This document shows positions 19,493 through 30,224 of a stretch of 64,000 nucleotides of DNA, in pieces (positions within the stretch are counted from its first letter, which is position 1; every line of letters starts with the position of its first letter). The notes beneath the pieces are model-generated. The model was not told where the DNA came from, ran no database searches, and saw nothing but the letters and a program-made list of their open reading frames with translations. Source of the stretch: Paroedura picta (lineage: Eukaryota; Chordata; Lepidosauria; Squamata; Gekkonidae); assembly GCF_049243985.1 (NCBI RefSeq), contig NC_135381.1:19827345-19891344 (forward strand). The letters are read 5' to 3'. The position numbers were made by a program, and so were the translations under genes.

Positions 19493-19689
19493 ATGGAATA
19501 TCAAGTTCAGCCTGCTTTCCTTGCCTGGTGGTTCTATCTTTTCTTTATGTTTTGTTTAGACTAGAGGCAAAAACACCCCAATGTAGCAGAACAAGGGAGT
19601 TCTACATGGAGCATATTAAAACACTGCCATAAGCAAACAGTTATGGGATCATAGTTAGTAGTAAAACCAACTCAATCCAAAGCTGAACA

Positions 19690-19965
19690 AAACAACATTG
19701 TCCACCTGTCTCCTTAGTGAAGATATCTGGCAAATCTCATGAGACAAGTTATTCCACCTATGTTGGCACTGCCAATGAGAAAGCCTATCCCTGGTCATCT
19801 CTTTGCAGTGGCCTCCAGAGGAAGCCTTCAAGGAAGATTTTAAGAAGATGAGCAGTTTCATACAAGAAGGAGTCTTCTGGGTACTGTGAGTCCAGAAATT
19901 TTGGTGCTTTATGGGTCAATACCAGCTGGGAAACAAGATTGTAACTAAAACAGCACTTTTAATAT
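19690..19965 (-). mobile_element. Diverged LINE 3' region, reverse orientation
   Basis: GTCTTCTGGGTACTGTGAGT and TTTATGGGTCAATACCAGCT resemble the CR1-type 3' untranslated region read in reverse. Identity is low and the edges are approximate. Confidence 0.4.
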
Positions 19966-20234
19966 CCAGCATGTACACTTTGGCTGGAGAACAGCAGCCT
20001 TTTGGCTCAGCTGAAGATCCCAAGGGCTTTTCAAAATGCAGTACTGTCCTCTAACCTTGGTACAATGAGAGGAATGGTACCAAATAGTATGGCCATTCCT
20101 TTCCTGGAAAGGGGGCGAGCACTGTAGCAAAACTAGCAAGAGGGTCTTTGATCTACCTTTGTGTATCCAAAGACAGCTGGCTGTAAAATAACCCTAAACT
20201 GCATACTTTTTCACAGAGAGCTATCCTACTTGAA

Positions 20235-20522
20235 TTGAGCCTCTTGTGGCGCAGAGTGTTAGGTCAGCAGACATGTTGTCTGAAGCTCTGCTCATGAGGC
20301 TGGGAGTTCAATCCCAGCAGCCGGCTCAAGGTTGACTCAGCCTTCCATCCTTCCGAGGTCAGTAAAATGAGTACCCAGCTGCTTGCTGGGGGTAAACGGT
20401 AATGACTGGGGAAGGCACTGGCAAACCACCCCGTATTGAGTCTGCCATGAAAACACTAGAGGGCGTCACCCCAAGGGTCAGACATGACCCGGTGCTTGCA
20501 TAGGGGATACCTTTACCTTTAC
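20235..20522 (+). repeat. TACCTTT-tailed tRNA SINE, full length, with target duplication
   Basis: The head GAGCCTCTTGTGGCGCAGAG (A box) and GGGAGTTCAATCCCAGC (B box), body and tail GGGGATACCTTTACCTTT are complete. Flanks carry the 10-bp direct repeat CCTACTTGAA (20225-20234 and 20523-20532), so this is an intact retroposition unit. Confidence 0.92.
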
Positions 20523-20849
20523 CCTACTTGAACAGCCAGATGCTTCACCACTCTGGCCTGAAGAACACTCCACTAACCGTACCCCCACATGTCCCAATGA
20601 AGACTCCCATGTGGCATTTGACAGAACATTTCTCTTGTTGAGAAAAATATGTCAAGCGTATTGTGCAGTTACAGCCTTATGGGATCCTTCTCATGACAGG
20701 ATGCTGATTAGAAACAGTTTATTAAGAAAAGACTCAGCCTCTAGGTGGCATCCTGGCTTCATGAATGTGAATGAAAACTCCACTCATTTAATTCTTGCTT
20801 TGCAATCCACTGGCACTGGAATTTGAGACATCCATCATCCCTCCATGCT

Positions 20850-21600
20850 AGATGGAAAGCACGAAGCTCTCTTTTTCAGGTGTGAGAGAGAAACAATCCT
20901 GGAACAGTCTTCAGGGCCATTTTGATTGCAGCCTCAGACCAATTCCACTGAGCTCCAACACCATAGTTATGTTAATTGCAGTCTGCATTGTCAAGCCGTG
21001 CAGTTGCAATTTCTTTAAGAGAAGCTTTAAGATTATTGTTATCGGTGCTATGACGGGTTTCTATTGTATCCAGGGAAGACAATGACGAGGTAGTGGCAAT
21101 TTAGAAGAGGTGCAATTTCCCATCACCAAAGCAGATGGGTCATGTTCCTTAACCTTCCTGCTTTTCAGACATTGCCAATTACTTCCCAGAGCTGGAAGAG
21201 GGGACAATTAGACATATATTCATATGCTAATAGACGTCATCTCATTGAAAGTGGGTTTTCTTCATTAAAAAAGGAGATGGCTGGAGTGCTAGCGATGTGA
21301 ATTGATTAAAAGGACAAATTGCATATTCTTGAGCACTTTGCCATTTCTGTGAACAGATCATAACATTCAAGATTCAACTATTGTTTAGTCAGACAACACG
21401 GAGAAGCGAAGATTTCCTAGTGAGAATGCAGACAGAAGCTTCTACCAGATACCTCTGGAGCTCTTGCCTCTTTTGCATGATAGAGATCTGCAAAGGCCAG
21501 AAATCTTGCAAGCCACGACTGTACAAAGAGGGACTGACTGAAGCTAAGCCTGCAGTGGTCACCTGACTTGGAAACCCTTTCCCCTAATTCCAGGTGCACA
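20850..21600. other. Repeat-free unique block, possible conserved non-coding DNA
   Basis: No repeat or exon is recognised. The stretch is AT-rich with homeodomain-like cores (GTTAATTGCAG near 20970, CATATGCTAATAG near 21222, TTGATTAAAAGG near 21302). Such blocks in gene-poor DNA are often enhancers, but only comparison with other species could show it. Confidence 0.25.
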
Positions 21601-22175
21601 TGGGTGCGGGGTGATGATGAAAGGGCAGTTTGCACATGCTCAAAAACACATGCTAGATGATTCGAGGAAGCCAAACAAATATTCTCTGGCCTATGTATGT
21701 TCTAAAACCCAAAGTTTTGCAATGCCTTCTAGATTTTTGCATTGCCCAATCTTCATTTAGCAAAATAATAAGCCAGTCTTAAAACAACAAGGGTGGGATT
21801 GGAAGTGTTGAAGTAGCTAAGTAAGTGCAGTACCCAATGCTACCAGCAGGGTGGATGAGAGTTCAGTAATATGATCTCTTTATCCCTCAAGCATTAAAAA
21901 CGAGTTGAGGAAATAAATTAGTACAATGCCTGATTTTAATTTTTATTTGCACAGCGTTCACCCTACTCTTCTGGCATGAGCAAACAAGGGTGAACTGTGT
22001 GTAGTGTAGGTGGGGTTTTGAGGGGTTAACTCCAAACCACCTTTGCCTAGCTGTACCCACCTCCAGAGAAAGAGGTTGGTAGAGTCATCAGTCAAACCTC
22101 CTTGTCCTTTCCAGTGTCATGTAGTATGAGAGATCAATGTAATAAAGGAATGTGGCCTTCCACACATTTAGAATC
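21600..22175. other. Intergenic sequence
   Basis: I see no gene, RNA or recognisable repeat in this stretch. Confidence 0.4.
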
Positions 22176-22183
22176 CCCTAAAG

Positions 22184-22319
22184 CAGGGGTAGTCAACCTG
22201 TGGTCCTCCAGATGTTCATGGACTACAATTCCCATGAACCCCTGCCAGCAAACCCTGGCAGGGGCTCATGGGAATTGTAGTTCATGAACATCTGGAGGAC
22301 CACAGGCTGACTACCCCTG
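22184..22319. mobile_element. Palindromic hAT miniature element, copy 4, perfect target duplication
   Basis: CAGGGGTAGTCAACCTGTGG and its inverse bound 136 bp. The flanks are a perfect 8-bp duplication CCCTAAAG (22176-22183 and 22320-22327). The arms differ by few changes, so it is probably one of the younger copies. Confidence 0.93.
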
Positions 22320-22908
22320 CCCTAAAGGATAGACCTGCTTGGGTGCTCCTACACATTCTGCTTGGGCTACAAGAAGGTGACCCTTAATAAGCACTCTATA
22401 GAATCTGCCTCTTCCCAGTAATATACCTCTCAGCTCATAGCTTCCCAGTGCTGCCAAGGAAGGAAAAGTGAGACTGAAGGGTGTGGTTTCTCATCAGCAA
22501 AGAAAGCAAGACTTAGAACCCAGCAAATACTTACTCTTGCTAAGAAGGCCAGCAGAACATCAACAGTTGCTTGCAAAACCCTTGTTCCGTTCCTTTTTGC
22601 CAAATTTTAAAGGTCAACCCATCCCACCACCAAGGCATGCTGGGAGATGCTCATAGTGGGAGGAGGGTTATACAAATGTGTAAGGTTTTCTCTGTGAAGT
22701 TTGAAGCTTGAGAAAGCCTATTTGTAAGAGAGAGGTGCATCCATTCCTGAAATGCACTTATTGAGATATTTCAGCTCTTCAATTCCAGAGGCTCTGGGTG
22801 AGTAGCAGTATCTTGAAAGCTTTGTGAAATACTTCCATTGCCATGGAAGAAAAATACACAAATCTACAGCCTCCAACAGTTTTATAAGGCTAGCAGCCGT
22901 TCCCTTGC

Positions 22909-23187
22909 TCCCTTGGTATAGTGGTTAGGAGCATGGACTTCTGATGTGGTGACCCGGGTTTGATTCCCTGCTCCTCCTCCACATGGAACTAGCTGGGTGA
23001 CCTTGGGCTCACTCAGCACTGATAAAGCTGTTCTGACCGAGCAGGAATATCAGGGCTCTCTCTGCCTCACCTCCCTCATAGGGTGTCTGTTGTGGGGAGA
23101 GGAAAGAGAAGGTGATTGGAAGCGGATTTGAGACTTCTGGTAGAGAAAAGCGGCTTATAAGAACCAACTTTTCTTTTTCTTTTTCTT
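22909..23187 (+). repeat. Sauria-type SINE, nearly full length
   Basis: GTATAGTGGTTAGGAGCATG, GGGTTTGATTCCCTGCTCC, AGGGTGTCTGTTGTGGGGAG and the tail AAAGCGGCTTATAAGAACCA are present. Confidence 0.88.
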
Positions 23188-24048
23188 AGCAGGATTTTTG
23201 TGGTTTTAAAAGCTACATGGCAAACAGAAATGTGGCAGTGGCATCTTGCAGCCTAACAAGGTTAACTAAAGGAAATGCTTTTGTGGCCCATAGCCCACTT
23301 TTGACAAGGGCATGGATCATCTGATGTGTCTGCTAAAAATGGCTATAGATTATAGATGTTTCTGCTTCATTTGATTTATGGTCAGGTGCTACGTAGGCCA
23401 GAATAATGTTGGAAGTTTTTAAAGCAGGGGCTAGATTGCCACTTCACACAAATGCTGATTCTACTTTAGGCAGATTGTGAGTGGGTGAGCAGAAGGAATT
23501 GTGTCCATGCTTGGCTCTTTTGGCCCTTTCTTGAATGCCCAGGGAAATACGGATGATCACTGCTTTGGGGACAGGAGGTGAATTTCCTCCAGGCCAGACT
23601 GGCCAGGGATTCTGGATTTTTTTGGGGGGGGCATGGAATTGGGCATGGAATTGGGGTCACTGTGGTGGGCAGGTAGTTGTGAATTTCCTGCTTTTTGCAG
23701 GGAGTAGGATTAGATGGACCTGGAGGTCCCGATTCTAATGTGATGGGGCTGCTAGAGCAATATGCCATTTGACGTTTCTCCCTTTCCTGCCTTTTCTGGC
23801 TGAGGAAAGTAATATCTGTTGAACTTCAGCCTATTATCCAGATAGAAAAGATGAAGAATGATCCCAAAGGTCTTTATTTGTAGCCTTTTCTATGTAACTC
23901 ATAGGTGCACGGCATTGTAGTTTGGCTCACTCACTTTGTGGTTGGGCGTTGCTCACATACGTTGGTTGCTTACATGGGAAGATTTTCCCTACCAGTCAGA
24001 TAAGAAGTGAGAAAGGTTCAGCAGGCACTGTTGTGGCAATGTGCATCC
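23188..24048. other. Intergenic sequence
   Basis: No gene or repeat with clear ends is seen. There is one G homopolymer near 23625. Confidence 0.4.
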
Positions 24049-24051
24049 TTA

Positions 24052-24232
24052 GGACCATTTATGCACTGGAGGTTTCATGCCCTTCTGCAGGCTGGAGTTT
24101 TAGTCATGGCAGGTTGCCTCACCTTTTCCTGCACCCACACTGGGGAACATTTGGCCTAGTGCACCTCATCCATCCCCGATTTGTGCTCCTGCATGAGAGC
24201 TGGGGCAGTGAAGTTCCCAGTGCATAAACGGT
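24052..24232 (-). mobile_element. PIF/Harbinger-type miniature element, 181 bp, copy 1
   Basis: The ends GGACCATTTATGCACTGG and CCAGTGCATAAACGGT are inverted repeats, and TTA is duplicated on both sides (24049-24051, 24233... by the TTTA at 24232-24235). A TTA duplication is typical of PIF/Harbinger elements. It is the reverse of the 181-bp copy at 62106 and about 90% similar by eye. It has no coding capacity. Confidence 0.85.
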
Positions 24233-24439
24233 TTAGGTGAGGACAGTTGTGGGGTCAAATCAGATTATACTTTGCTATGGGCAGCTAATACATAAAGGAG
24301 CCATGTTTGGGACCAAGCAAGGGTGGAAAGATAAGCAATGCAGTCTTATCCCTCACACCAAACCCAAGCCAAAATGCAGTTTCTGTCCCAGCATGAGCAA
24401 CAAAAGAGGCTTTAGGTCAGCTTTGCTGGTGAAGACAGG

Positions 24440-24775
24440 AGGACTATTTTGAGGAGGAATTAAGACTCGGATTTCCATTTTAATCAGAAGTACTTTGTAT
24501 TGACAATTTAATGCTCGCAGCTATAAGATTACTACAAGGATATAACTTGCTCAGTCTTGTGTTATGACTTCTGTCATTTTTGTTAAACATGTATGATCTG
24601 TCAGGAGATTATTGCTGTATTCTACTGTATGATTGTATGGGCATGGTCCTTATTCGGTATGCAGAAGATATCTGAAGAATATTAAAATGAGATTGTACCT
24701 GGGATCTCATGTATGTTTAATTGTGCACATAAATTGTGGATCCATTATACTTTATTGCAAATAAATAAATAAATG
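24440..24775 (+). mobile_element. Possible LINE 3' end with AAATAAAT tail
   Basis: An AT-rich stretch ends in CTTTATTGCAAATAAATAAA TAAAT, as non-LTR retroposons do. No coding motif is visible, so family is unknown and this may be simple unique DNA with an A/T microsatellite. Confidence 0.3.
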
Positions 24776-24779
24776 ATCT

Positions 24780-26250
24780 GGTATCATTTCACTTTTGTCT
24801 TGGTTCATGACTTGGATGTTACATCCTTCCATCTGGAATTTATACATTCTTGATAATTGATAGGCCTATTACGCCTATTATGTATGCACAACTTAATGCA
24901 GAGAATATGAGCAGTCAAGCCTTTATGCTTGACTTCAGATTTTTGTATGCACCATTCTTTTTTCTCCACTGTATTTATTCTACAGCTACAACCCCTGAAA
25001 TGCATTTTTTCTTAATTTGGGTAGGAATGTCATTGGTGATGTACAAAGGGTGGAATTGAAAGCAAAAAAGTTACACAGTTGCCCTATTGCAGCTGTGCAA
25101 AGGAACACTGGCAGAGTTAAAAAAGAACATCCCAGAATTACTCATAGAGCCCCAGCTGAGTGTGTGGGGAGAGTTCTCCCTGCAGGATTGGTTCCTTGGT
25201 GGAATCTATTGTTTTAAACCAGCAGGCTGCCCAGCAGAGTCCCAGCAAAGCCTGGAGGAAGAACTTCCCTCACAGGATCGGCTCCTGAACACCCAAATAA
25301 ACCATCCCTTCTGAAAAGACTCTTAACCGTACCTCAGCCTTTTCCTATGCCTGATTCCCTCCCAGTGATCCAGCTTTAGCAATAAACTCATCCTGCTTGT
25401 AAAAAGAAAAAAGAAAGCTTTATATGATGGGAAAAAATAAGCAGTGATGAAGGAGGGGGGGGGAGGGTGGTTGAAAGTGCAGTGTGGGAGGAATGACCTC
25501 AATGTAGACAGTGGAATGGCTGAGAGGAAGAAAAGGGGGAAATCTGAGGGAACCTGGATGCTTTTGAATTACCTTTGGCTTAGAACACAGCAAAGGGGAA
25601 AACCACCACATAGCCACTCTGAGAGAACACAAACTGAGTATGAAGGGAAGAAAATCAATGCAGAATGAAAAAGAAAGTCTGCTTACAAAAAAGCCATAAT
25701 TCCTGTCTTCTGGAAGTTTCTGGCCTGGACTTTTGGTTTTCTGGAGGACTTCTTTTTTCTCTATTGTTTGGTTCACAAGAATTAGCAGAAACTTTGGGCA
25801 AAAGAGACTGAAGAGGCTTTGCAAGGATGGGGAGGGACGGAACTGAGGGATGGAGGTGGGTATGCCAGGAGCAGACTGTTAAACCCCAATCCTTCCAACT
25901 GTCTGTTTGTAGATGTAAAGGCTTTTCAGAACAGGTACTGCAGATTCTGATCTTCCAAACGCAATCGGTCCCTGTGGTCTGAGAAGCCCCCAATCTCAGC
26001 ATTAATGGCTACAAACATTTGTTCTGAAATAACAATGATGTATGTATTTGCCTACCATACCTCAGAAACCATGAGTAATTTCTCACGAACCTGGGCAGCT
26101 CCCTGGTGATTCACCAGCTCTGTAAAGCGCGGTTGAAGGGGAAGCTTCCCACTTGGGGCCCAATGACAAATCAAATTAAGTAAGATTTACTGCCCTTTTT
26201 CTAAACCAAAGTAATTCTGTAGGAATGTTCCTTCTTCTTGCCTTTTGCAG
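24780..26250. other. Intergenic sequence up to the orphan exon
   Basis: No recognised gene or interspersed repeat. A GCAATAAACTC polyadenylation-like motif lies at 25379-25389 on the plus strand after a moderately GC-rich stretch (25080-25320); it could end an unrecognised transcript or element. Confidence 0.35.
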
Positions 26251-26389
26251 GCCTCCTACGCTGTGAGCGGTTCTACAAAGCAACTGCCCTCAATGGAGAG
26301 GCTACACCTGCTTGTGACGATTCAGAGGCCAGAGGCCTCAATGTCTGTTCCACCTACCTGAATTGCAGTCCATCTGTACTTGGTTTCAG
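26251..26389 (+). CDS. Orphan exon-like stretch, cysteine-containing peptide, unrecognised
   Basis: A pyrimidine-rich tract ending TTTTGCAG precedes 139 nt open in only one frame, followed by the donor GTAACA. The peptide is 45 codons (entering in phase 1, leaving in phase 2): it begins LLRCERFYKATALNGEATPA and ends CSTYLNCSPSVLGF, with Cys spacing about C-20-C-10-C-5-C and one NCS sequon. This would suit an internal exon of a secreted or membrane protein with large introns. I do not recognise the family and found no partner exon nearby. It could also be a chance pattern or part of an old mobile element. Confidence 0.35.
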
Positions 26390-26394
26390 GTAAC

Positions 26395-26960
26395 AGGACC
26401 ATAAATACACAGCTATTTTATTTCAGGGCAGGAGTGGAGCTTTTATATAGCATTTTATTCCTCTCTGCAGCTTGTCTCTGAGGCATTGGGGAGGCTTATG
26501 AGGAGTCTTTGACAGAATTTTTATTTTTCTGTCAGAAGAAGCTTTACAAATGTTCCCTCTCGACATGAGTTTGGTAAGCTTCACGTTCTCCCTTTTTTTG
26601 GAAAGAGCTTTGCTAACCTAAGCTGTACAGTAGATGGCGTTGGAAAAATACATAATTCCTGCTTATGTCAGATCAATAATACTGCAGACTGGCATGGAAT
26701 TCAAATTAATTTCTTAATGTGAATCTGTATAGAAACTGCAGGCCAAGGGAGGAAGCTTTAGAAGCATTAAGCCCAATGAGTGTTTCTGCATCAATTTAGA
26801 AAAAAGCTAAATTGGTTTTTACTTCCAAAACAACAAACCCAGGGTATGGAGATTGGGCCTTCGCTATTCGAAGGTATTTGGACAATGACAACGTTCAAAA
26901 TTTATCTCAGGCTTGGTTATGGATTTGATGCCGCTCTTGCAGAGTCTCCAGTGGGTTTGC
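26395..26960. other. Sequence downstream of the orphan exon
   Basis: I see no gene or recognisable repeat here. Confidence 0.35.
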
Positions 26961-26966
26961 GATTCT

Positions 26967-27756
26967 GGGCATTTCCACACTGCAAAAAAAATAGCGGTAT
27001 GCCAGCTGAATGACGTAGCGCTAAATATTATCGCGCCTCCCAGCTCCTCCTCACCTTTTTGCCGTGTCGCTGTGGTCTGCCACCTTTTTGCACTTCTCAC
27101 TCTCCACAAGTGCTGCTGGCAATGGCGGAAGAGAGCAATGCGCTTAATATGCGACTCTCTTCTACCTGTCAATCAGTCCAAGCAGCCAATCCCCTTTCTC
27201 CATGTTTTAAAGGTCCTGCAATGCTCGCTATTTTTTTTTAATTCATAGTTCTCTGTTTAAATGCAAATGCATGTAACTTAAAAAAATTAATCTCATTCCT
27301 GTTTTTTTTTTTTGGGGGGGGGAGGAACTTTAGAGAGGCATGGTTTGTGTTACAGCTTTTTTGGGGGTGGGGTTATTTCTGGCATTGCCTGCATGCTTGT
27401 CCTCTTATTTGTTGCTCCAGGATGTTAAACCTCTTTAAAAAGAAATTCCTGTCCCTGGGAACAAGGGAGAGGGAGGCAGGTGAGAGGGTGGAATTAGGCA
27501 GGTGCCTTTAGCCCATTTTAGCCTCCATAACTTCCTTCTGCTGGTTGCCTGCTGGTTGCTCTCCTGTAGTTTGTGCTAAATAGGTTGGGGAATCCACTTT
27601 ATGTGATTCCCCAACTTGCGCTTTAAAATGGAGGATGTAGCCAGCCGGTTACTGCTCAGACGCTGGATGTTGGTGATGTCATATGGGGGGGGGGGCGGAA
27701 TATGACGACTACATAAGGTCAGCGTTTCACTACATTTAAAGGGCATGGAAATGCCT
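26967..27756. mobile_element. Probable non-autonomous DNA transposon, about 790 bp
   Basis: The left end GGGCATTTCCACACTGC is mirrored on the right by GGGCATGGAAATGCC (reverse GGCATTTCC). Inner arms include AATGACGTAGCGCTAAATAT on the left and TGACGACTACATAAGGTC on the right. No transposase frame is present. Ends are imperfect and no target duplication is clear. Confidence 0.5.
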
Positions 27757-28011
27757 TCTCAGTTCATCATGTGACCACTGTTTCTTGGAATCTGGCTTGC
27801 CTCATGGCCAAATCTGCTCCCCATCTTGGCTCCTCCAAAGCTGCAACTGTCACTGGGGAACTTCTCTCTGAGGAATACTGTTTTGTGCCAAAACAATGCT
27901 CCCAAAGTGACTTCTGGTGAAAGTGGCCTTTCCTCACAGTTCCTTGCTGCCAGCATTCTTGTCCATTTTCTTTTTTATTTGATTTGCAAGAACATAATGC
28001 CTAGTCAGTGT

Positions 28012-28142
28012 CACGAACCGTGGCTGATTCCGCTCGATCAGAAGCGACCCTCGCGAATAGAACTGCTTCAGACACATGTGGTGCTAAGAAGCTGGTCTTT
28101 ATCGAAAGGTTCCAGAAGATGATGCGAAGTACAGCATGGTTA
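28012..28142. other. Unassigned repeat-like fragment
   Basis: TGTCACGAACCGTGGCTGAT through GCGAAGTACAGCATGG is unusually CpG-rich compared with its flanks. It may be a piece of an old LTR-type element (fossil), but no second copy or internal region is here to prove it. Confidence 0.2.
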
Positions 28143-28540
28143 AGGTGCCCAGACATCTCGATTCTGGCGGGACTGTCCCGATAATTAATAATTAGTCCCG
28201 GGTCCCGTGGCTTTTTCAGAAAGTCCTGCTTTTTTGAAAGAAGTACTGCTGCTGGCTCACCAGCAGTCCAGCTTGCCCTCGCCCACTTTCTCCTGCGGGC
28301 AGTTGCTGTGGCTGTGTGAGAACGGGAGCCCCTGGGGGCAGCGTGGGGCTGCGACAGCCTCTGAAGCCCAGCCTAGCAAGGGGGCCCCAGCTTTGCTGGG
28401 CGCGTCCAGATTGGCCCGCTGGACCAGAAGTGCTGGCCGGACAGGAGCTTCCTGTGTCCAGACAGCACCCAGACAGAGGCTGGACAGGCCTGCCCAGATG
28501 GGCATTTCAAAAATATATAAAGGAATTATGGTAAGGATAA
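28143..28540. mobile_element. Miniature-type repeat with GGCGGGACTGTCCCG motif
   Basis: GTGCCCAGACATCTCGATTC, TGGCGGGACTGTCCCG and AGTCCCGGGTCCC resemble a reptile repeat that begins with a GACCAGACGTCCCGG-like motif. The interior is GC-rich (28260-28490). The right end is not clear. Confidence 0.45.
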
Positions 28541-28879
28541 AATACTCATGTAAGGTTACTTTGCCTGGTGGCTTAAATGTATAATATCATCAGAAACATT
28601 GGGAGATTTAACCAAATTCGACCCTCATTTTTGATTACAAATAAATAAAATAACATATTGTGAGCTACTTGTCAGTTTCTTAAAATAAACGGTTTGTTTG
28701 TCCCTGCTAGAATTTATACATGTTTTGGATACAGTGGTCACATCCTGTTCATTCATAGCCCTGTTATTGTAACTGAGCTTTAAAGTTAAACCTTCTCTTC
28801 CAGGGGTTGGCAGAGGCTCTGAGAAATCCTGATGTATGTTCAGTCAATAATGTGAAGGTGCCTCACGCTTGACTGCCTC

Positions 28880-28939
28880 AAGGAAGGAAGGAAGGAAGGA
28901 AGGAAGAAGGGAAGGAAGAAACGAAGAAAGGAAGAAAAG
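28880..28939 (+). repeat. GGAA/GAAG microsatellite
   Basis: About seven perfect GGAA units are followed by imperfect GAAG/GAAA units. Confidence 0.9.
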
Positions 28940-29180
28940 CCAGTCGAGCTGTGAGGTTGTGCTCCTTTTCCCAGAGGGATCAGGCTGACCATATGCTCAT
29001 TTGCATTTAGTTCACTTAAAAGGCTGAAATTAACAAAAAGAGACGGGAGGCATAAAAAGAAAGTCAAGCTTTTTAAAAGCAGGCCAGGAGGCAATGCTAT
29101 GCACAAGCTATTTAAATATAATTTGTTCTGCTCACTTCTAAATTTAAGTCTTGACTTGCCGATGATCTTCTGTAAAAGTT

Positions 29181-29208
29181 CCTCTCTCTCTCTCTCTCTC
29201 TCTCTCTC
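29181..29208 (+). repeat. TC dinucleotide microsatellite
   Basis: About 13 uninterrupted CT/TC units. Confidence 0.95.
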
Positions 29209-30178
29209 ATCTCGTTCAGCTTTCGTCTCAGTGCCATAAGGATGAATTCACATGCTACAAGGTTCTTATGAGAACAAGGACTTTCCTGAAGACAATTAAC
29301 CACCCACATACTATGTCTGTGTGATTTGTCATCTATAACCAGCTGCCCTTCATCGCATGAAACCTTGCTGGTATTGGCGACAGATTTATTTATTTGTTTT
29401 TTTGTTTTCCTGCCTTCTCTGTAGTGACTCAGGGTGGGTTACAACAACCCAGAATACACAGGCAAAATAAGATGTGTGGGACAACAGTGTACAGACCCAT
29501 GGTCACAGCCCTAGCAGCTCCTTCCACCATGCTATTTGAAGAGCCCACTAAGTGTATGTATGTGAATGAATGTCTATATGTCAATGCCTTTTCAAGGACT
29601 CTTTTACTGAATCTGTAAAATCCCAGTTTTCAGTGCAATTGAGAAGCTGTGGAAGAAAAAGGATTTGTATTTATATTTCACCTCTGCGTGCTTTTGTTTT
29701 TTTGTTTTGGTATCACCTGTGAACCACTGTGCTCCATCTGGAATGCATTACTGGCCTGTCATCTTTCATGATTACCTAAGAACTATAAAATTTGAAGGAC
29801 ATATTCCTGTGCTAACTGGAAGAGCAAATGCTCTTTTAAATCAAGTCTTCACCTTTTGAACATGGGGGAAGAAATATGAATGAACTGTAACTGTGATGCT
29901 GATGTCCTGGGTAATTTTTAAGGCAAGCAGAAAAATGTTCTAGCGTTACAAGACAGCCAGAGAGCTCTTTTAAATACAAGCTGGGGGAAAATAATACAAT
30001 AATACAGAAGGAGAATCAACTAAAGAATAAATGTTTATTATGCATTAACGAGGCTTTCAACGTGTTGATCACAAATCCCAAGTTAATCTATCATCTGTGC
30101 AGGAAAGATCTCACATCTTGATAGAACCTCTGTCTGAGAGTGTTTAGCTTTTCACTTCATCATTAAACAATGCTAATA

Positions 30179-30224
30179 TACCAGTTTGGTGTAGTGGTTA
30201 GGAGTGCGGACTTCTAATCTGGCA
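30179..30224 (+). repeat. Sauria-type SINE, 5' head only
   Basis: CCAGTTTGGTGTAGTGGTTA, GGAGTGCGGACTTCTAATCT and GGCA are the first 46 nt of the SINE, cut off before the B box. Confidence 0.8.

Larger units (their letters stand above)
28550..30178. other. Intergenic sequence with microsatellites
   Basis: Apart from the GGAA and TC repeats listed separately, nothing is recognised. Confidence 0.4.

Noticed and set aside
25087-25390. Last exon of an unknown gene (frame followed by GCAATAAA)
   Set aside because: No acceptor with a fitting frame and no recognised protein; kept only as a remark.
28880-29208. CRISPR-like or regulatory repeat array
   Set aside because: They are simple GGAA and TC microsatellites.
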